From Bacteroides thetaiotaomicron VPI-5482 (GTDB lineage Bacteria; Bacteroidota; Bacteroidia; Bacteroidales; Bacteroidaceae): a stretch of 64,000 nt of DNA. This document shows positions 34,704 to 43,388 of the stretch, piece by piece. Under the pieces are notes generated by a model. The model did not search any database. It was not told the origin of the DNA and saw only the letters and a list, made by a program, of their open reading frames with translations. The stretch spans positions 806,001 through 870,000 of the forward strand of contig NC_004663.1 of the NCBI RefSeq assembly GCF_000011065.1, written 5' to 3'. The first letter of the stretch is position 1; each line of letters opens with the position of its first letter. Both the position numbers and the translations under genes were made by a program.

Positions 34704-35798
34704 ATGAACTGGAATAAATTTCTTCCTTGTATATTGTTTGGCAGCCTTTTGGGAGCATGCTCCGGAAAAGGAGAACAACCCAAAGTAGAACCGACTACAC
34801 TATGCCTGACGGACAGCCTGCTGAGAATCGTATCCGTCGATACCGTGCACGTCTGTGAAGTGGTAGATGAACTGACATTGAATGGACGGGTCACTTTCAA
34901 TCAGGATCAGGTGGCAAATGTGTATCCGATGTTCGGAGGAACCGTGACGGAACTGCGTGCCGAAATAGGAGACTTTGTTCACAAAGGAGAAGTGCTGGCA
35001 GTGATCCGTAGCGGGGAAGTGGCGGATTATGAGAAACAATTGAAAGAAGCTGAACAACAACTCTTGCTGGCCCGGCGGAACATGGATGCCACACAGGATA
35101 TGTACACTTCCGGCATGGCATCGGATAAAGATGTACTTCAGGCCAAGCAGGAACTGGCAACTGCGGAAGCGGAAGAAAGACGAATCAAAGAAATATTCTC
35201 CATTTATCACTTCTCCGGAAATGCTTTTTATCAGCTCAAATCTCCCGTATCAGGCTTTATTGTGGAAAAGCAGATTAGCAGGGATATGCAGCTGCGCCCC
35301 GACCAGGGGGATGCGCTGTTTACGATTTCCGGTCTGTCCGATGTATGGGTGATGGCGGATGTGTATGAAAGTGATATTAGTAAGGTTTCCGAGGGAGCTG
35401 ATGTCCGTATCTCGACTTTGGCATATCCGGAAAGGACATTTACAGGTACGATCGACAAGGCCTATCACCTGTTGGACAGTGAAAGTAAGACAATGAACGT
35501 ACGCATCAAACTGAAAAACGAGGATTACTTGCTGAAGCCGGGTATGTTTACAAACGTGAGCGTGAAGTGTAAAGCGGAAGATACTTCCATGCCTCGTATC
35601 GACTCCCATGCGCTGGTGTTCGAGGGAGGAAAGAATTATGTGGTCACAGTAGAGCCTGACCAGCGTCTGAAGATAAAGGAAGTAGACGTTTACAAACAGT
35701 TGAGCAAGGAATGTTATGTCCGTTCCGGTCTTTCCGAAGGAGACAGGGTACTGAATAATAATGTATTGTTAGTGTATAATGCTTTGAATGCGGATTAA
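34704..35798 (+). CDS. Heavy-metal efflux adaptor (CzcB-like), lipoprotein
   Basis: This membrane fusion protein is 364 residues long if started at MNWNKFLPCILFGSLLGAC, which ends in lipobox LGAC. An ATG at 34662 in frame adds 14 residues and would bury the signal, so I prefer 34704. It shows a lipoyl/barrel-sandwich domain (GTVTELRAEIGDFVHKGEVL), a helical hairpin (residues about 95-150), second lipoyl half (LKSPVSGFIVEKQI) and a beta-barrel (VWVMADVYESDISKV). It couples the permease to the outer-membrane channel. The permease begins 15 bp after the stop. Confidence 0.9.
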   Translation: MNWNKFLPCILFGSLLGACSGKGEQPKVEPTTLCLTDSLLRIVSVDTVHVCEVVDELTLNGRVTFNQDQVANVYPMFGGTVTELRAEIGDFVHKGEVLAVIRSGEVADYEKQLKEAEQQLLLARRNMDATQDMYTSGMASDKDVLQAKQELATAEAEERRIKEIFSIYHFSGNAFYQLKSPVSGFIVEKQISRDMQLRPDQGDALFTISGLSDVWVMADVYESDISKVSEGADVRISTLAYPERTFTGTIDKAYHLLDSESKTMNVRIKLKNEDYLLKPGMFTNVSVKCKAEDTSMPRIDSHALVFEGGKNYVVTVEPDQRLKIKEVDVYKQLSKECYVRSGLSEGDRVLNNNVLLVYNALNAD

Positions 35799-35813
35799 AA
35801 ATCAGAGAATAGT

Positions 35814-38800
35814 ATGCATAAATTCATAGATAATATAGTAGCCTTCTCGCTGAAGAATAAGTTCTTTATATTCTTCTGTACGGTGATTGCCGTTATAGCC
35901 GGAGCCGTCTCATTCAAACATACGCCGATAGATGCCTTTCCGGATGTAACGAATACAAAAGTGACGATCATCACGCAATGGGCGGGCCGTAGTGCGGAAG
36001 AGGTGGAGAAATTTATCACGATTCCCATTGAGATAGCCATGAATCCCGTACAGAAAAAAACGGATATTCGTTCGACCACTCTTTTCGGACTTTCTGTGAT
36101 CAATGTAATGTTCGAAGATCGTGTTGATGACTTTACAGCCCGTCAGCAAGTCTACAATTTGCTGAATGATGCCGATCTTCCCGAAGGCGTGACTCCCGAA
36201 GTACAGCCTTTGTACGGACCTACCGGAGAAATCTATCGCTACACCCTGCGCAGTGACAGACGTAGTGTACGCGATTTGAAAACGATTCAGGACTGGGTGA
36301 TCGAACGAAATCTCCGTTCGGTATCAGGTGTAGCTGATATCGTCAGTTTCGGTGGCGAGGTGAAGACATTCGAAGTGAGCGTGAATCCTCATCAGTTGAT
36401 TAATTACGGAATTACCTCTCTCGAACTTTATGACGCGATAGCCAAGAGTAATATCAATGTAGGAGGAGATGTCATCACGAAAAGTTCTCAGGCATACGTA
36501 GTCCGGGGAATCGGTTTGATAAACGATCTGGATGAATTGCGAAACATTGTAGTGAAGAACATCAACGGAACGCCGATTCTCGTAAAGAACCTGGCAGATG
36601 TTCACGAATCCTGCCTGCCCCGCCTCGGACAAGTGGGACGAATGGATGAGAACGATGTCGTTCAGGGAATTGTGGTGATGCGTAAAGGGGAGAACCCCGG
36701 TGAAGTCATTGCAAATCTGAAAGATAAGATAGAAGAATTGAATCAGAATGTACTTCCTGAAGATGTACGGATAATACCGTTCTACGACCGTGAGGACTTG
36801 GTGAACCTGGCGGTAAAAACGGTGACCCATAATCTGATTGAAGGAATATTGTTGGTTACGTTTATTGTGTTAATCTTCATGGCAGATTGGCGGACAACCG
36901 TGATTGTTGCGGTGATTATTCCATTAGCTTTGTTATTCGCATTTATTTGTTTACGCGTGATGGGGATGTCTGCCAATCTGCTTTCTATGGGGGCCATTGA
37001 CTTTGGTATTATTATCGATGGGGCAGTGGTGATGGTGGAAGGTGTGTTTGTCGCTTTGGACAAGAAGGCGAAAGAGGTGGGAATGCCCGCATTCAATGTG
37101 ATGTCCAAGATGGGACTGATCCGTCATACCGCCAAGGATAAGGCAAAAGCGGTATTTTTCTCCAAACTGATCATCATTACTGCCTTAATTCCTATTTTCT
37201 CTTTTCAGAAAGTGGAAGGAAAAATGTTCTCACCTTTGGCATATACATTGGGTTTTGCTTTGCTGGGTGCGCTTATTTTCACATTAACGCTGGTTCCCGT
37301 CATGTCGTCCATGTTGCTGAAAAAGAATGTACGCGAAAAGAACAACCGCTTTGTCCATTTCATCAATCAAAAGTGCACGGCTCTTTTTGATACCTTCTAT
37401 GCTCATCGCAAGCTGACTATCGGACTGGCAACCGTAGTTGCAGGAGTCGGTTTATGGCTTTTCTCTTTCCTCGGGACGGAGTTTCTTCCTCAGCTCAACG
37501 AAGGTTCGATCTACATCCGTGCTACGCTGCCGCAAAGTATATCGCTGGATGAATCCGTAACGCTGGCAAATAAGATGAGAAAGAAACTATTGACTTTCCC
37601 CGAAGTGAGGCAGGTACTGTCTCAAACCGGACGTCCCAACGACGGAACGGATGCAACCGGATTTTATAATATTGAGTTTCACGTAGATATTTATCCGGAG
37701 AAAGACTGGGAAAGCAAACTGACCAAACTGCAGCTTATCGACAAGATGCAGGAAGATTTATCCATTTATCCCGGCATTGACTTTAACTTTTCGCAGCCGA
37801 TTACGGATAATGTGGAAGAAGCGGCTTCCGGTGTAAAAGGTTCTATTGCGGTGAAAGTGTTCGGTAAGGATTTGTACGAATCGGAAAAACTGGCCGTCCA
37901 GATTGATAAGATCTTAAATACCGTGCAGGGAATTGAAGACTTGGGAGTGATTCGCAATATCGGCCAGCCGGAACTTCGTATTGAACTGAACGAACGTCAG
38001 TTGGCACGTTATGGAGTGGCTAAGGAAGATGTTCAGTCTATCATTGAAATGGCTATTGGCGGGAAGTCAGCTTCGCTGTTGTATGAGGACGAACGGAAAT
38101 TTAATATCATGGTGAGGTATAGTGAAGAGTTCCGTCAGAATGAAGAGGAGATAGGTAAGATACTGGTTCCGGCGATGGACGGAACGATGGTGCCTATTAA
38201 GGAACTGGCAGATATCACTACGATTACAGGACCATTATTGATCTTCCGTGACAACCATGCTCGTTTCTGTGCTGTCAAGTTCTCGGTGAGAGGACGGGAT
38301 ATGGGTACGGCAGTTGCCGAAGCGCAGAAAAAGGTAAATGCTTCCGTCCATTTACCGGCTGGATATTCTTTGAAATGGACGGGTGATTTTGAGAATCAGC
38401 AGCGTGCTTCGAAACGTCTGGCACAGGTAGTACCTATCAGCATTGCCATTATTTTTATTATTCTGTTTATTCTCTTCTCCAATGCAAGAGATGCAGGACT
38501 GGTATTGCTGAATGTACCGTTTGCTGCCGTGGGAGGTATCGCAGCCCTTCTGATAACGGGCTTCAATTTCTCTATATCGGCGGGTATCGGTTTTATCGCC
38601 TTGTTCGGTATCTGCATACAGAATGGAGTTATTATGATTTCCGATATCAAGGCAAATCTGAAACTGGGTTCGCCTTTACAGGAGGCCACTAAAGAAGGAG
38701 TCCGATCACGTATCCGCCCTGTGATAATGACGGCGGCTATGGCAGCTATCGGTCTGTTGCCTGCGGCTATGAGTCATGGTATCGGTTCGGAATCACAGCG

Positions 38801-38939
38801 TCCGTTGGCGATTGTCATTATCGGCGGATTGATAGGAGCGACTTTCTTCGCCCTGTTCATCTTCCCGCTGATTGTGGAAGTAGTGTATGAACGAATGCTA
38901 TATGATAAAAACGGAAAATTATTGCAAAGACGTATCTAA
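35814..38939 (+). CDS. Heavy-metal efflux RND permease (CzcA/CusA family)
   Basis: This HME-RND transporter has 1041 residues. The N-terminus MHKFIDNIVAFSLKNKFFI and DAFPDVTNTKV are typical of the family. Membrane segment 4 carries DFGIIIDGAVVMVEG near residues 398-412, the DFGxxxDGAxxxVE pattern associated with pumps for divalent cations such as Zn, Co, Cd or Ni. It differs from the pattern of Cu(I)/Ag(I) pumps, so a CzcA-like role is more likely than CusA. The end has RPVIMTAAMAAIGLLPAAMS. The convergent two-component system downstream is the probable metal sensor. Confidence 0.92.
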   Translation: MHKFIDNIVAFSLKNKFFIFFCTVIAVIAGAVSFKHTPIDAFPDVTNTKVTIITQWAGRSAEEVEKFITIPIEIAMNPVQKKTDIRSTTLFGLSVINVMFEDRVDDFTARQQVYNLLNDADLPEGVTPEVQPLYGPTGEIYRYTLRSDRRSVRDLKTIQDWVIERNLRSVSGVADIVSFGGEVKTFEVSVNPHQLINYGITSLELYDAIAKSNINVGGDVITKSSQAYVVRGIGLINDLDELRNIVVKNINGTPILVKNLADVHESCLPRLGQVGRMDENDVVQGIVVMRKGENPGEVIANLKDKIEELNQNVLPEDVRIIPFYDREDLVNLAVKTVTHNLIEGILLVTFIVLIFMADWRTTVIVAVIIPLALLFAFICLRVMGMSANLLSMGAIDFGIIIDGAVVMVEGVFVALDKKAKEVGMPAFNVMSKMGLIRHTAKDKAKAVFFSKLIIITALIPIFSFQKVEGKMFSPLAYTLGFALLGALIFTLTLVPVMSSMLLKKNVREKNNRFVHFINQKCTALFDTFYAHRKLTIGLATVVAGVGLWLFSFLGTEFLPQLNEGSIYIRATLPQSISLDESVTLANKMRKKLLTFPEVRQVLSQTGRPNDGTDATGFYNIEFHVDIYPEKDWESKLTKLQLIDKMQEDLSIYPGIDFNFSQPITDNVEEAASGVKGSIAVKVFGKDLYESEKLAVQIDKILNTVQGIEDLGVIRNIGQPELRIELNERQLARYGVAKEDVQSIIEMAIGGKSASLLYEDERKFNIMVRYSEEFRQNEEEIGKILVPAMDGTMVPIKELADITTITGPLLIFRDNHARFCAVKFSVRGRDMGTAVAEAQKKVNASVHLPAGYSLKWTGDFENQQRASKRLAQVVPISIAIIFIILFILFSNARDAGLVLLNVPFAAVGGIAALLITGFNFSISAGIGFIALFGICIQNGVIMISDIKANLKLGSPLQEATKEGVRSRIRPVIMTAAMAAIGLLPAAMSHGIGSESQRPLAIVIIGGLIGATFFALFIFPLIVEVVYERMLYDKNGKLLQRRI

Positions 38940-39036
38940 TTCATTTTCTATTCTTTCTATGAAAGAAACGGCATAGATTAAATTTTAATTTCGTTTTCAG
39001 TAGGTAGAAGTGAGGAAGGGACAAAAGTCGGTTGAA

Positions 39037-40368
39037 TCAGAAGATCACCCGTACTTTTGTTCCTTTTTCTATTTCCGAAGATATTTCCAGTCTGGCGTTG
39101 TAGGCAGATACTATTTTCTGCGTCAGGCTGAGGCCGATGCCCTGACCTGCATAGTCATGTGTGTTGCTGCCCCGATAGAAAGACTGGAATATATGTTCTA
39201 TTTCTTCCGGAGGAATGCCGATGCCCTGATCTTTTATTTCAAGAACGAGGTGTTGATCTTTTTGGCTGAGCGTAATGTCTACTTCCTTTTCAGAATATTT
39301 GCAGGCATTATCGATGATATTCTTTAAAGCTATTTTGAGCAGATAAGGATTGGCCTTTACAGTGGCAGCCTTACCTGTTTCTTGATAATGGAGACGGATT
39401 CGTTCGTTCATTTTTATTAAGTCATTCAGCATATCCGGCAGAGACATTGCCTCCATATTGCTTTTTATGAGCTCTTCATCCTGACGTGAAAGGAAAAGAA
39501 GATGGCGGATCAGATTGGAGATTCGCTTGCTTTCGGATGAGATTCGTTGCAGGGCTTCGATATATTCTCCGGTACTTCTTTCTTTCAGCAGACTGATTTC
39601 ACATTCTCCCTGTATGGCGGTTATGGGGTTGTTCAGTTCATGCGAAGCATGGCTGACAAAGGACTTTTCAGCTTTGAAAGCACTGTCCAGACGGTCGAGC
39701 ATGCTATTCAGTGTTTCGATCATGTCTTCCAGTTCATCGTTGTTTCCGGTCGTCTTTAACCGGCGGTTCAGACTGTTGGCTCGTATCCTCTTCAGCTCCT
39801 TCAGTATATGCTGCAGGGGGATAAGAATACGGCCGGAATAGATTTTCCCGACTAAATAAATCAGGATGGAACTGAATAAAACCAGAAAGATGGAGAGAAG
39901 CAAGAGGTGTTCTTTGATTTCTGCACCGTACACATTCCGGGACATGACGAGGACGATGAAATTTCCTTCATTATCGGGATAATAAAGGGCGGCTCCCAAC
40001 TGGTCTTTGTATTTAAAAGAAAAAGGGACGCTGTCTTCACCGGCTATCAGGAGTGCCTGCTGATGCTGGGTCAGATATTTGTTCAGTGTGTCACGGACTT
40101 CGGAGAGACTGTCCATATTTAAAAGAATCTCATGAGCTTCGGGCAAGAGTTCGTCATATTTGCGCTGGATAATCTGGTAACTCTGTTCGTCTATTTCGTC
40201 TTTCTCCCAGTGCTTTTGTGCGGTCAGATATGCTTTTTCACGAAGATAGGAGGCATAGAGTTTATTGATAAACTGTGTGCTGAAAAGATAGAATACGGCG
40301 ATAATGATGATAGTTGTCAGTACACTGAGCAACGTATAGAAGAGAGCTATTTTAGAACCTATTTTCAT
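39037..40368 (-). CDS. Sensor histidine kinase (CzcS/CusS-like)
   Basis: This membrane kinase has 443 residues. Two transmembrane segments (residues about 7-30 and 153-173) flank a periplasmic sensor of about 120 residues. A HAMP linker follows (SGRILIPLQHILKELKRI), then the H-box SHASHELNNPITAIQGE (phospho-His), N-box KIALKNIIDNACKYS, and G-boxes DQGIGIPPEE and GQGIGLSLTQ. The response regulator gene begins about 23 bp upstream in the same operon. It is convergent with the heavy-metal pump; metal sensing is inferred from this context. Confidence 0.92.
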   Translation of the reverse strand: MKIGSKIALFYTLLSVLTTIIIIAVFYLFSTQFINKLYASYLREKAYLTAQKHWEKDEIDEQSYQIIQRKYDELLPEAHEILLNMDSLSEVRDTLNKYLTQHQQALLIAGEDSVPFSFKYKDQLGAALYYPDNEGNFIVLVMSRNVYGAEIKEHLLLLSIFLVLFSSILIYLVGKIYSGRILIPLQHILKELKRIRANSLNRRLKTTGNNDELEDMIETLNSMLDRLDSAFKAEKSFVSHASHELNNPITAIQGECEISLLKERSTGEYIEALQRISSESKRISNLIRHLLFLSRQDEELIKSNMEAMSLPDMLNDLIKMNERIRLHYQETGKAATVKANPYLLKIALKNIIDNACKYSEKEVDITLSQKDQHLVLEIKDQGIGIPPEEIEHIFQSFYRGSNTHDYAGQGIGLSLTQKIVSAYNARLEISSEIEKGTKVRVIF

Positions 40369-40391
40369 ACACGGATTTGTTTGATGGATGT

Positions 40392-41066
40392 TCAGGCATT
40401 CATGATATATCCTAATCCTACTACTGTATGAATCAGTTTCTTGTCGAAGTCACGGTCTATCTTTACCCGCAGATAATTGACGTATACGTCTACGATGTTG
40501 GTATTCGTATCAAAGTTCTTGTCCCATACGTCTTTGAGCAGCGTAATGCGCGATAAGGCTACCCCTTGGTGAGTCATGAAATATTCGAGCAGACGGTATT
40601 CTTTTACGGTGAGATCGATATCCGCATCACCTCTTTTCGCCCGTCTGGTGTTACAGTCCAATACCAGATTGTCGCAAGTCAGTTGATTGGTTACAGTCTC
40701 CTTGTTTCGTCGCAGCAGCGCCTTGATACGTGCTTCCAGTTCCTGAAAACTGAAAGGCTTGACAAGATAATCGTCTGCTCCTGCATCCAGTCCTTTTACA
40801 ATGTCTTCCGTAGTGCCTAAAGCCGTCAGCATAATGACCGGTGCCTGGTAACCGAACATCTGCCGATAGAGATGGCAAAGTTCGAGCCCGTTTATTTTCG
40901 GCATGATAATATCCAGGATTACAAGGTCGAAAGGTTCTTCCTGAAGGATTCTCCAACCCGTATTTCCGTCATGACAGACTGTTACCGAATGTCCGAACTC
41001 TTTCAGTCCCCGTTCGATAAAGGAGGCGATATTGACTTCATCTTCTGCTAATAGTATCTTTGCCAT
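40392..41066 (-). CDS. OmpR-family response regulator
   Basis: This regulator has 224 residues from ATG 41066 (MAKILLAEDEVNIASFIERG). A longer frame to 41129 overlaps the promoter at 41087-41094 and is rejected. The receiver domain has the acidic pair ED near residues 9-10, the phospho-Asp in DLVILDIIMPK near residue 52, and Lys in DYLVKPFSF. The C-terminal winged helix runs from about residue 125 (DLTVKEYRLLEYFM, DTNTNIVDVYVNYLRVKID). It is cognate to the kinase that follows and probably activates the heavy-metal pump operon. Confidence 0.92.
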   Translation of the reverse strand: MAKILLAEDEVNIASFIERGLKEFGHSVTVCHDGNTGWRILQEEPFDLVILDIIMPKINGLELCHLYRQMFGYQAPVIMLTALGTTEDIVKGLDAGADDYLVKPFSFQELEARIKALLRRNKETVTNQLTCDNLVLDCNTRRAKRGDADIDLTVKEYRLLEYFMTHQGVALSRITLLKDVWDKNFDTNTNIVDVYVNYLRVKIDRDFDKKLIHTVVGLGYIMNA

Positions 41067-41086
41067 AAATCTACATTGTTTAGATG

Positions 41087-41094
41087 CAAAGATA
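41087..41094 (-). promoter_or_regulatory. -7 box of the two-component operon
   Basis: The minus strand reads TATCTTTG with TTTC 19 nt upstream. It lies 20 nt before the regulator's ATG and decides the start. Confidence 0.55.
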
Positions 41095-41185
41095 CTTTTT
41101 CTTTGCATCCGAAGAAAGAAAAACGGCATACATTTAAGTGTTTCTCCTTTCTGAACTGTATTATATATAAACAGACGATTATACT

Positions 41186-43201
41186 ATGAAAGTAAAACAT
41201 TTAGTTGGAGCTTTTCTGTGTGTGCTGGGATGCTATGCCTGTAGTAGCCCGAAAACAGAGGTCCAGTCACCGGACGGACATATCAAGATGACATTGACGG
41301 TAGACGAAAACGGCAAACCGTTTTATAATGTGTCGGTGGATGACTCCCTCTTGATAGAAAATTCAGCCATGGGCTTTACGGCGGCTAACGGCATCATTCT
41401 GGCAGAAGGTTTTCAGGTGAAGAACACGACTTTCAGCAGTGAAGACGAAACTTGGACACAGCCGTGGGGAGAGAATAAAAAGAACCGGAATCATTATAAC
41501 GAAATGGCAGTCAGCCTGACAAATGAAGATCAGGTACAACTGACACTCCGTTTCCGTGTATTTGATGATGGAATCGGTTTCCGCTATGAATACACGGTGC
41601 CGACTGTAGATTCTTTATTGATTACCGACGAACTGACTACTTTCCGTTTCCATCGTGACGGAACTTCGTGGTCGATTCCCGCCAGTGCCGAAACATATGA
41701 ACTACTCTATCAACAACAACCGATTTCCGAAGTGGAAACGGCTAATACACCTTTCACATTCAAGACTGCGGATGGAGTTTACGGAAGTATACACGAAGCC
41801 GCTTTGTATGATTTTCCGGAAATGACTCTGAAGCAAATCGGCCATTATACATTGAAAGCGGAACTTGCCCCGTGGCCTGACGGCATTAAGGTGCGTAAGG
41901 GAAATCACTTCACGACCTCATGGCGCACCATACAGATCGCACCGGAAGCTGTCGGTTTGATCAACTCTTCACTCATTCTGAATCTGAATGATCCTTGCGT
42001 ACTGGAAACTACGGACTGGATTCGTCCGCTGAAATATGTAGGAGTGTGGTGGGGGATGCACCTCGGCGTAGAGACCTGGAAGATGGACGAACGTCACGGA
42101 GCTACTACTGCCAATGCAAAGAAATACATAGATTTTGCCGCGGCCAATCATATCGAAGCTGTCCTGTTCGAAGGTTGGAACGAAGGTTGGGAGAGTTGGG
42201 GCGGTATGCAGAGCTTTGATTTCACCAAGCCATACGCGGATTTCGATATTGATGAAATCGTACGTTATGCCAAAGAGAAAGGCGTTGAAATCATGGGACA
42301 TCATGAGACCGGAGGGAATATTCCTAACTATGAACGTCAGATGGATCATGCCATGCAATGGTATACCGATCATGGTATCCACCTCCTGAAGACGGGATAT
42401 GCAGGCGCATTTCCGGATGGATATCTGCATCATAGCCAATACGGTGTCAATCACTATCAACGGGTAGTGGAAACTGCCGCCCGTCATCAAATGACTCTGG
42501 ATGCACACGAACCGATCAAAGATACCGGTATCCGTCGTACATGGCCGAATATGATGACACGCGAGGGGGCAAGAGGCATGGAATGGAATGCGTGGAGTGA
42601 AGGCAATCCTCCTTCTCATCACGTGATGTTACCGTTCACCCGCCTGCTGTCCGGTCCGATGGATTATACGCCGGGAACTTTTGATATTCTGTTCTTGAAA
42701 ACGAAGGATTCTCCGCGCCGACAGAAGTGGAACGATCAGGATAAAGGCAATAGCCGTGTGAATACGACGCTGGCTAAACAACTGGCTAATTGGGTAATCC
42801 TGTATTCTCCTTTGCAGATGGCTTCGGATATGATCGAGCATTATGAAGGACATCCGGCATTCCAGTTCTTCCGTGATTTTGATCCGGATTGTGATGAATC
42901 GAAAGCACTGGCAGGTGAACCGGGAGAGTTCATTGCAGTGGTACGTAAAGCAAAAGGCAATTATTTCCTGGGAGCAGCTACCAATGAAAGCCCCCGTACT
43001 TTAGAAGTAAAACTGGACTTCCTGGAACCAGGCAAGCAGTATAAGGCTGTCATCTATGCGGATGGCGAAAAGGCTGACTGGAAAACGAATCCTACCGATT
43101 ATAAGATTACGGAACAGATTGTAACATCTGAAAATACGTTGAGTATACGGATGGCTCCCGGAGGCGGGCAGGCTGTTTCGTTTATAAAAAGTAATAGGTA
43201 G
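41186..43201 (+). CDS. Glycoside hydrolase family 97
   Basis: This 671-residue GH97 enzyme has lipoprotein signal MKVKHLVGAFLCVLGCYAC (Cys about residue 19). The N-terminal beta-supersandwich (VQSPDGHIKMTLTVDENGKP and onward) is followed by a TIM barrel from about residue 280 (YVGVWWGMHLG). Acidic residues of the active site and calcium site appear in VLFEGWNEGWESWG, GHHETGGN, DAHEPIKDTG and ARGMEWNAWSEG. The segment LLKTGYAG stands where retaining GH97 enzymes have a nucleophilic Asp, so the inverting alpha-glucosidase type (SusB-like) is more likely. It acts on alpha-glucosides at the periplasm or outer membrane. There are no SusC/D genes nearby. The stop codon lies inside a tandem repeat. 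Confidence 0.9.
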   Translation: MKVKHLVGAFLCVLGCYACSSPKTEVQSPDGHIKMTLTVDENGKPFYNVSVDDSLLIENSAMGFTAANGIILAEGFQVKNTTFSSEDETWTQPWGENKKNRNHYNEMAVSLTNEDQVQLTLRFRVFDDGIGFRYEYTVPTVDSLLITDELTTFRFHRDGTSWSIPASAETYELLYQQQPISEVETANTPFTFKTADGVYGSIHEAALYDFPEMTLKQIGHYTLKAELAPWPDGIKVRKGNHFTTSWRTIQIAPEAVGLINSSLILNLNDPCVLETTDWIRPLKYVGVWWGMHLGVETWKMDERHGATTANAKKYIDFAAANHIEAVLFEGWNEGWESWGGMQSFDFTKPYADFDIDEIVRYAKEKGVEIMGHHETGGNIPNYERQMDHAMQWYTDHGIHLLKTGYAGAFPDGYLHHSQYGVNHYQRVVETAARHQMTLDAHEPIKDTGIRRTWPNMMTREGARGMEWNAWSEGNPPSHHVMLPFTRLLSGPMDYTPGTFDILFLKTKDSPRRQKWNDQDKGNSRVNTTLAKQLANWVILYSPLQMASDMIEHYEGHPAFQFFRDFDPDCDESKALAGEPGEFIAVVRKAKGNYFLGAATNESPRTLEVKLDFLEPGKQYKAVIYADGEKADWKTNPTDYKITEQIVTSENTLSIRMAPGGGQAVSFIKSNR

Positions 43202-43250
43202 TAAGTAATAGGTAATAGGTAATAAGTAATAGGTGAGGGTAATAAGTGAG
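43190..43250. repeat. Short tandem repeats of AGTAATAGGTAAT type
   Basis: The end of the GH97 gene and the next 50 bp consist of 7-11-nt units (AGTAATAGGT, AGTAAGTAATAGGT, AATAGGTAATAAGT). The stop codon TAG is part of a unit. It resembles slippage-derived sequence. Confidence 0.75.
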
Positions 43251-43315
43251 GTTGTTAAAGTAGAGAGATTGTCGGAGGATAACAAGATAAAATTAAGTTG
43301 GTTAGGTTAGACTGA

Positions 43316-43356
43316 AAAAACGGTGGACAGAGTTTTGATACCTGTTCACCGTTTTT
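43316..43356. terminator. Bidirectional terminator
   Basis: A 15-bp stem AAAAACGGTGGACAG / CTGTTCACCGTTTTT (one wobble) with an 11-nt loop lies between the convergent GH97 and acyl-CoA ligase genes. Confidence 0.8.
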
Positions 43357-43388
43357 GTTTTTATTGAGTATGGTTTTGAAAGGATGTG

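Noticed and set aside
43190..43250. CRISPR or origin iterons
   Set aside because: The units are short, irregular and contiguous, fitting slippage rather than spacer-repeat or iteron structure.
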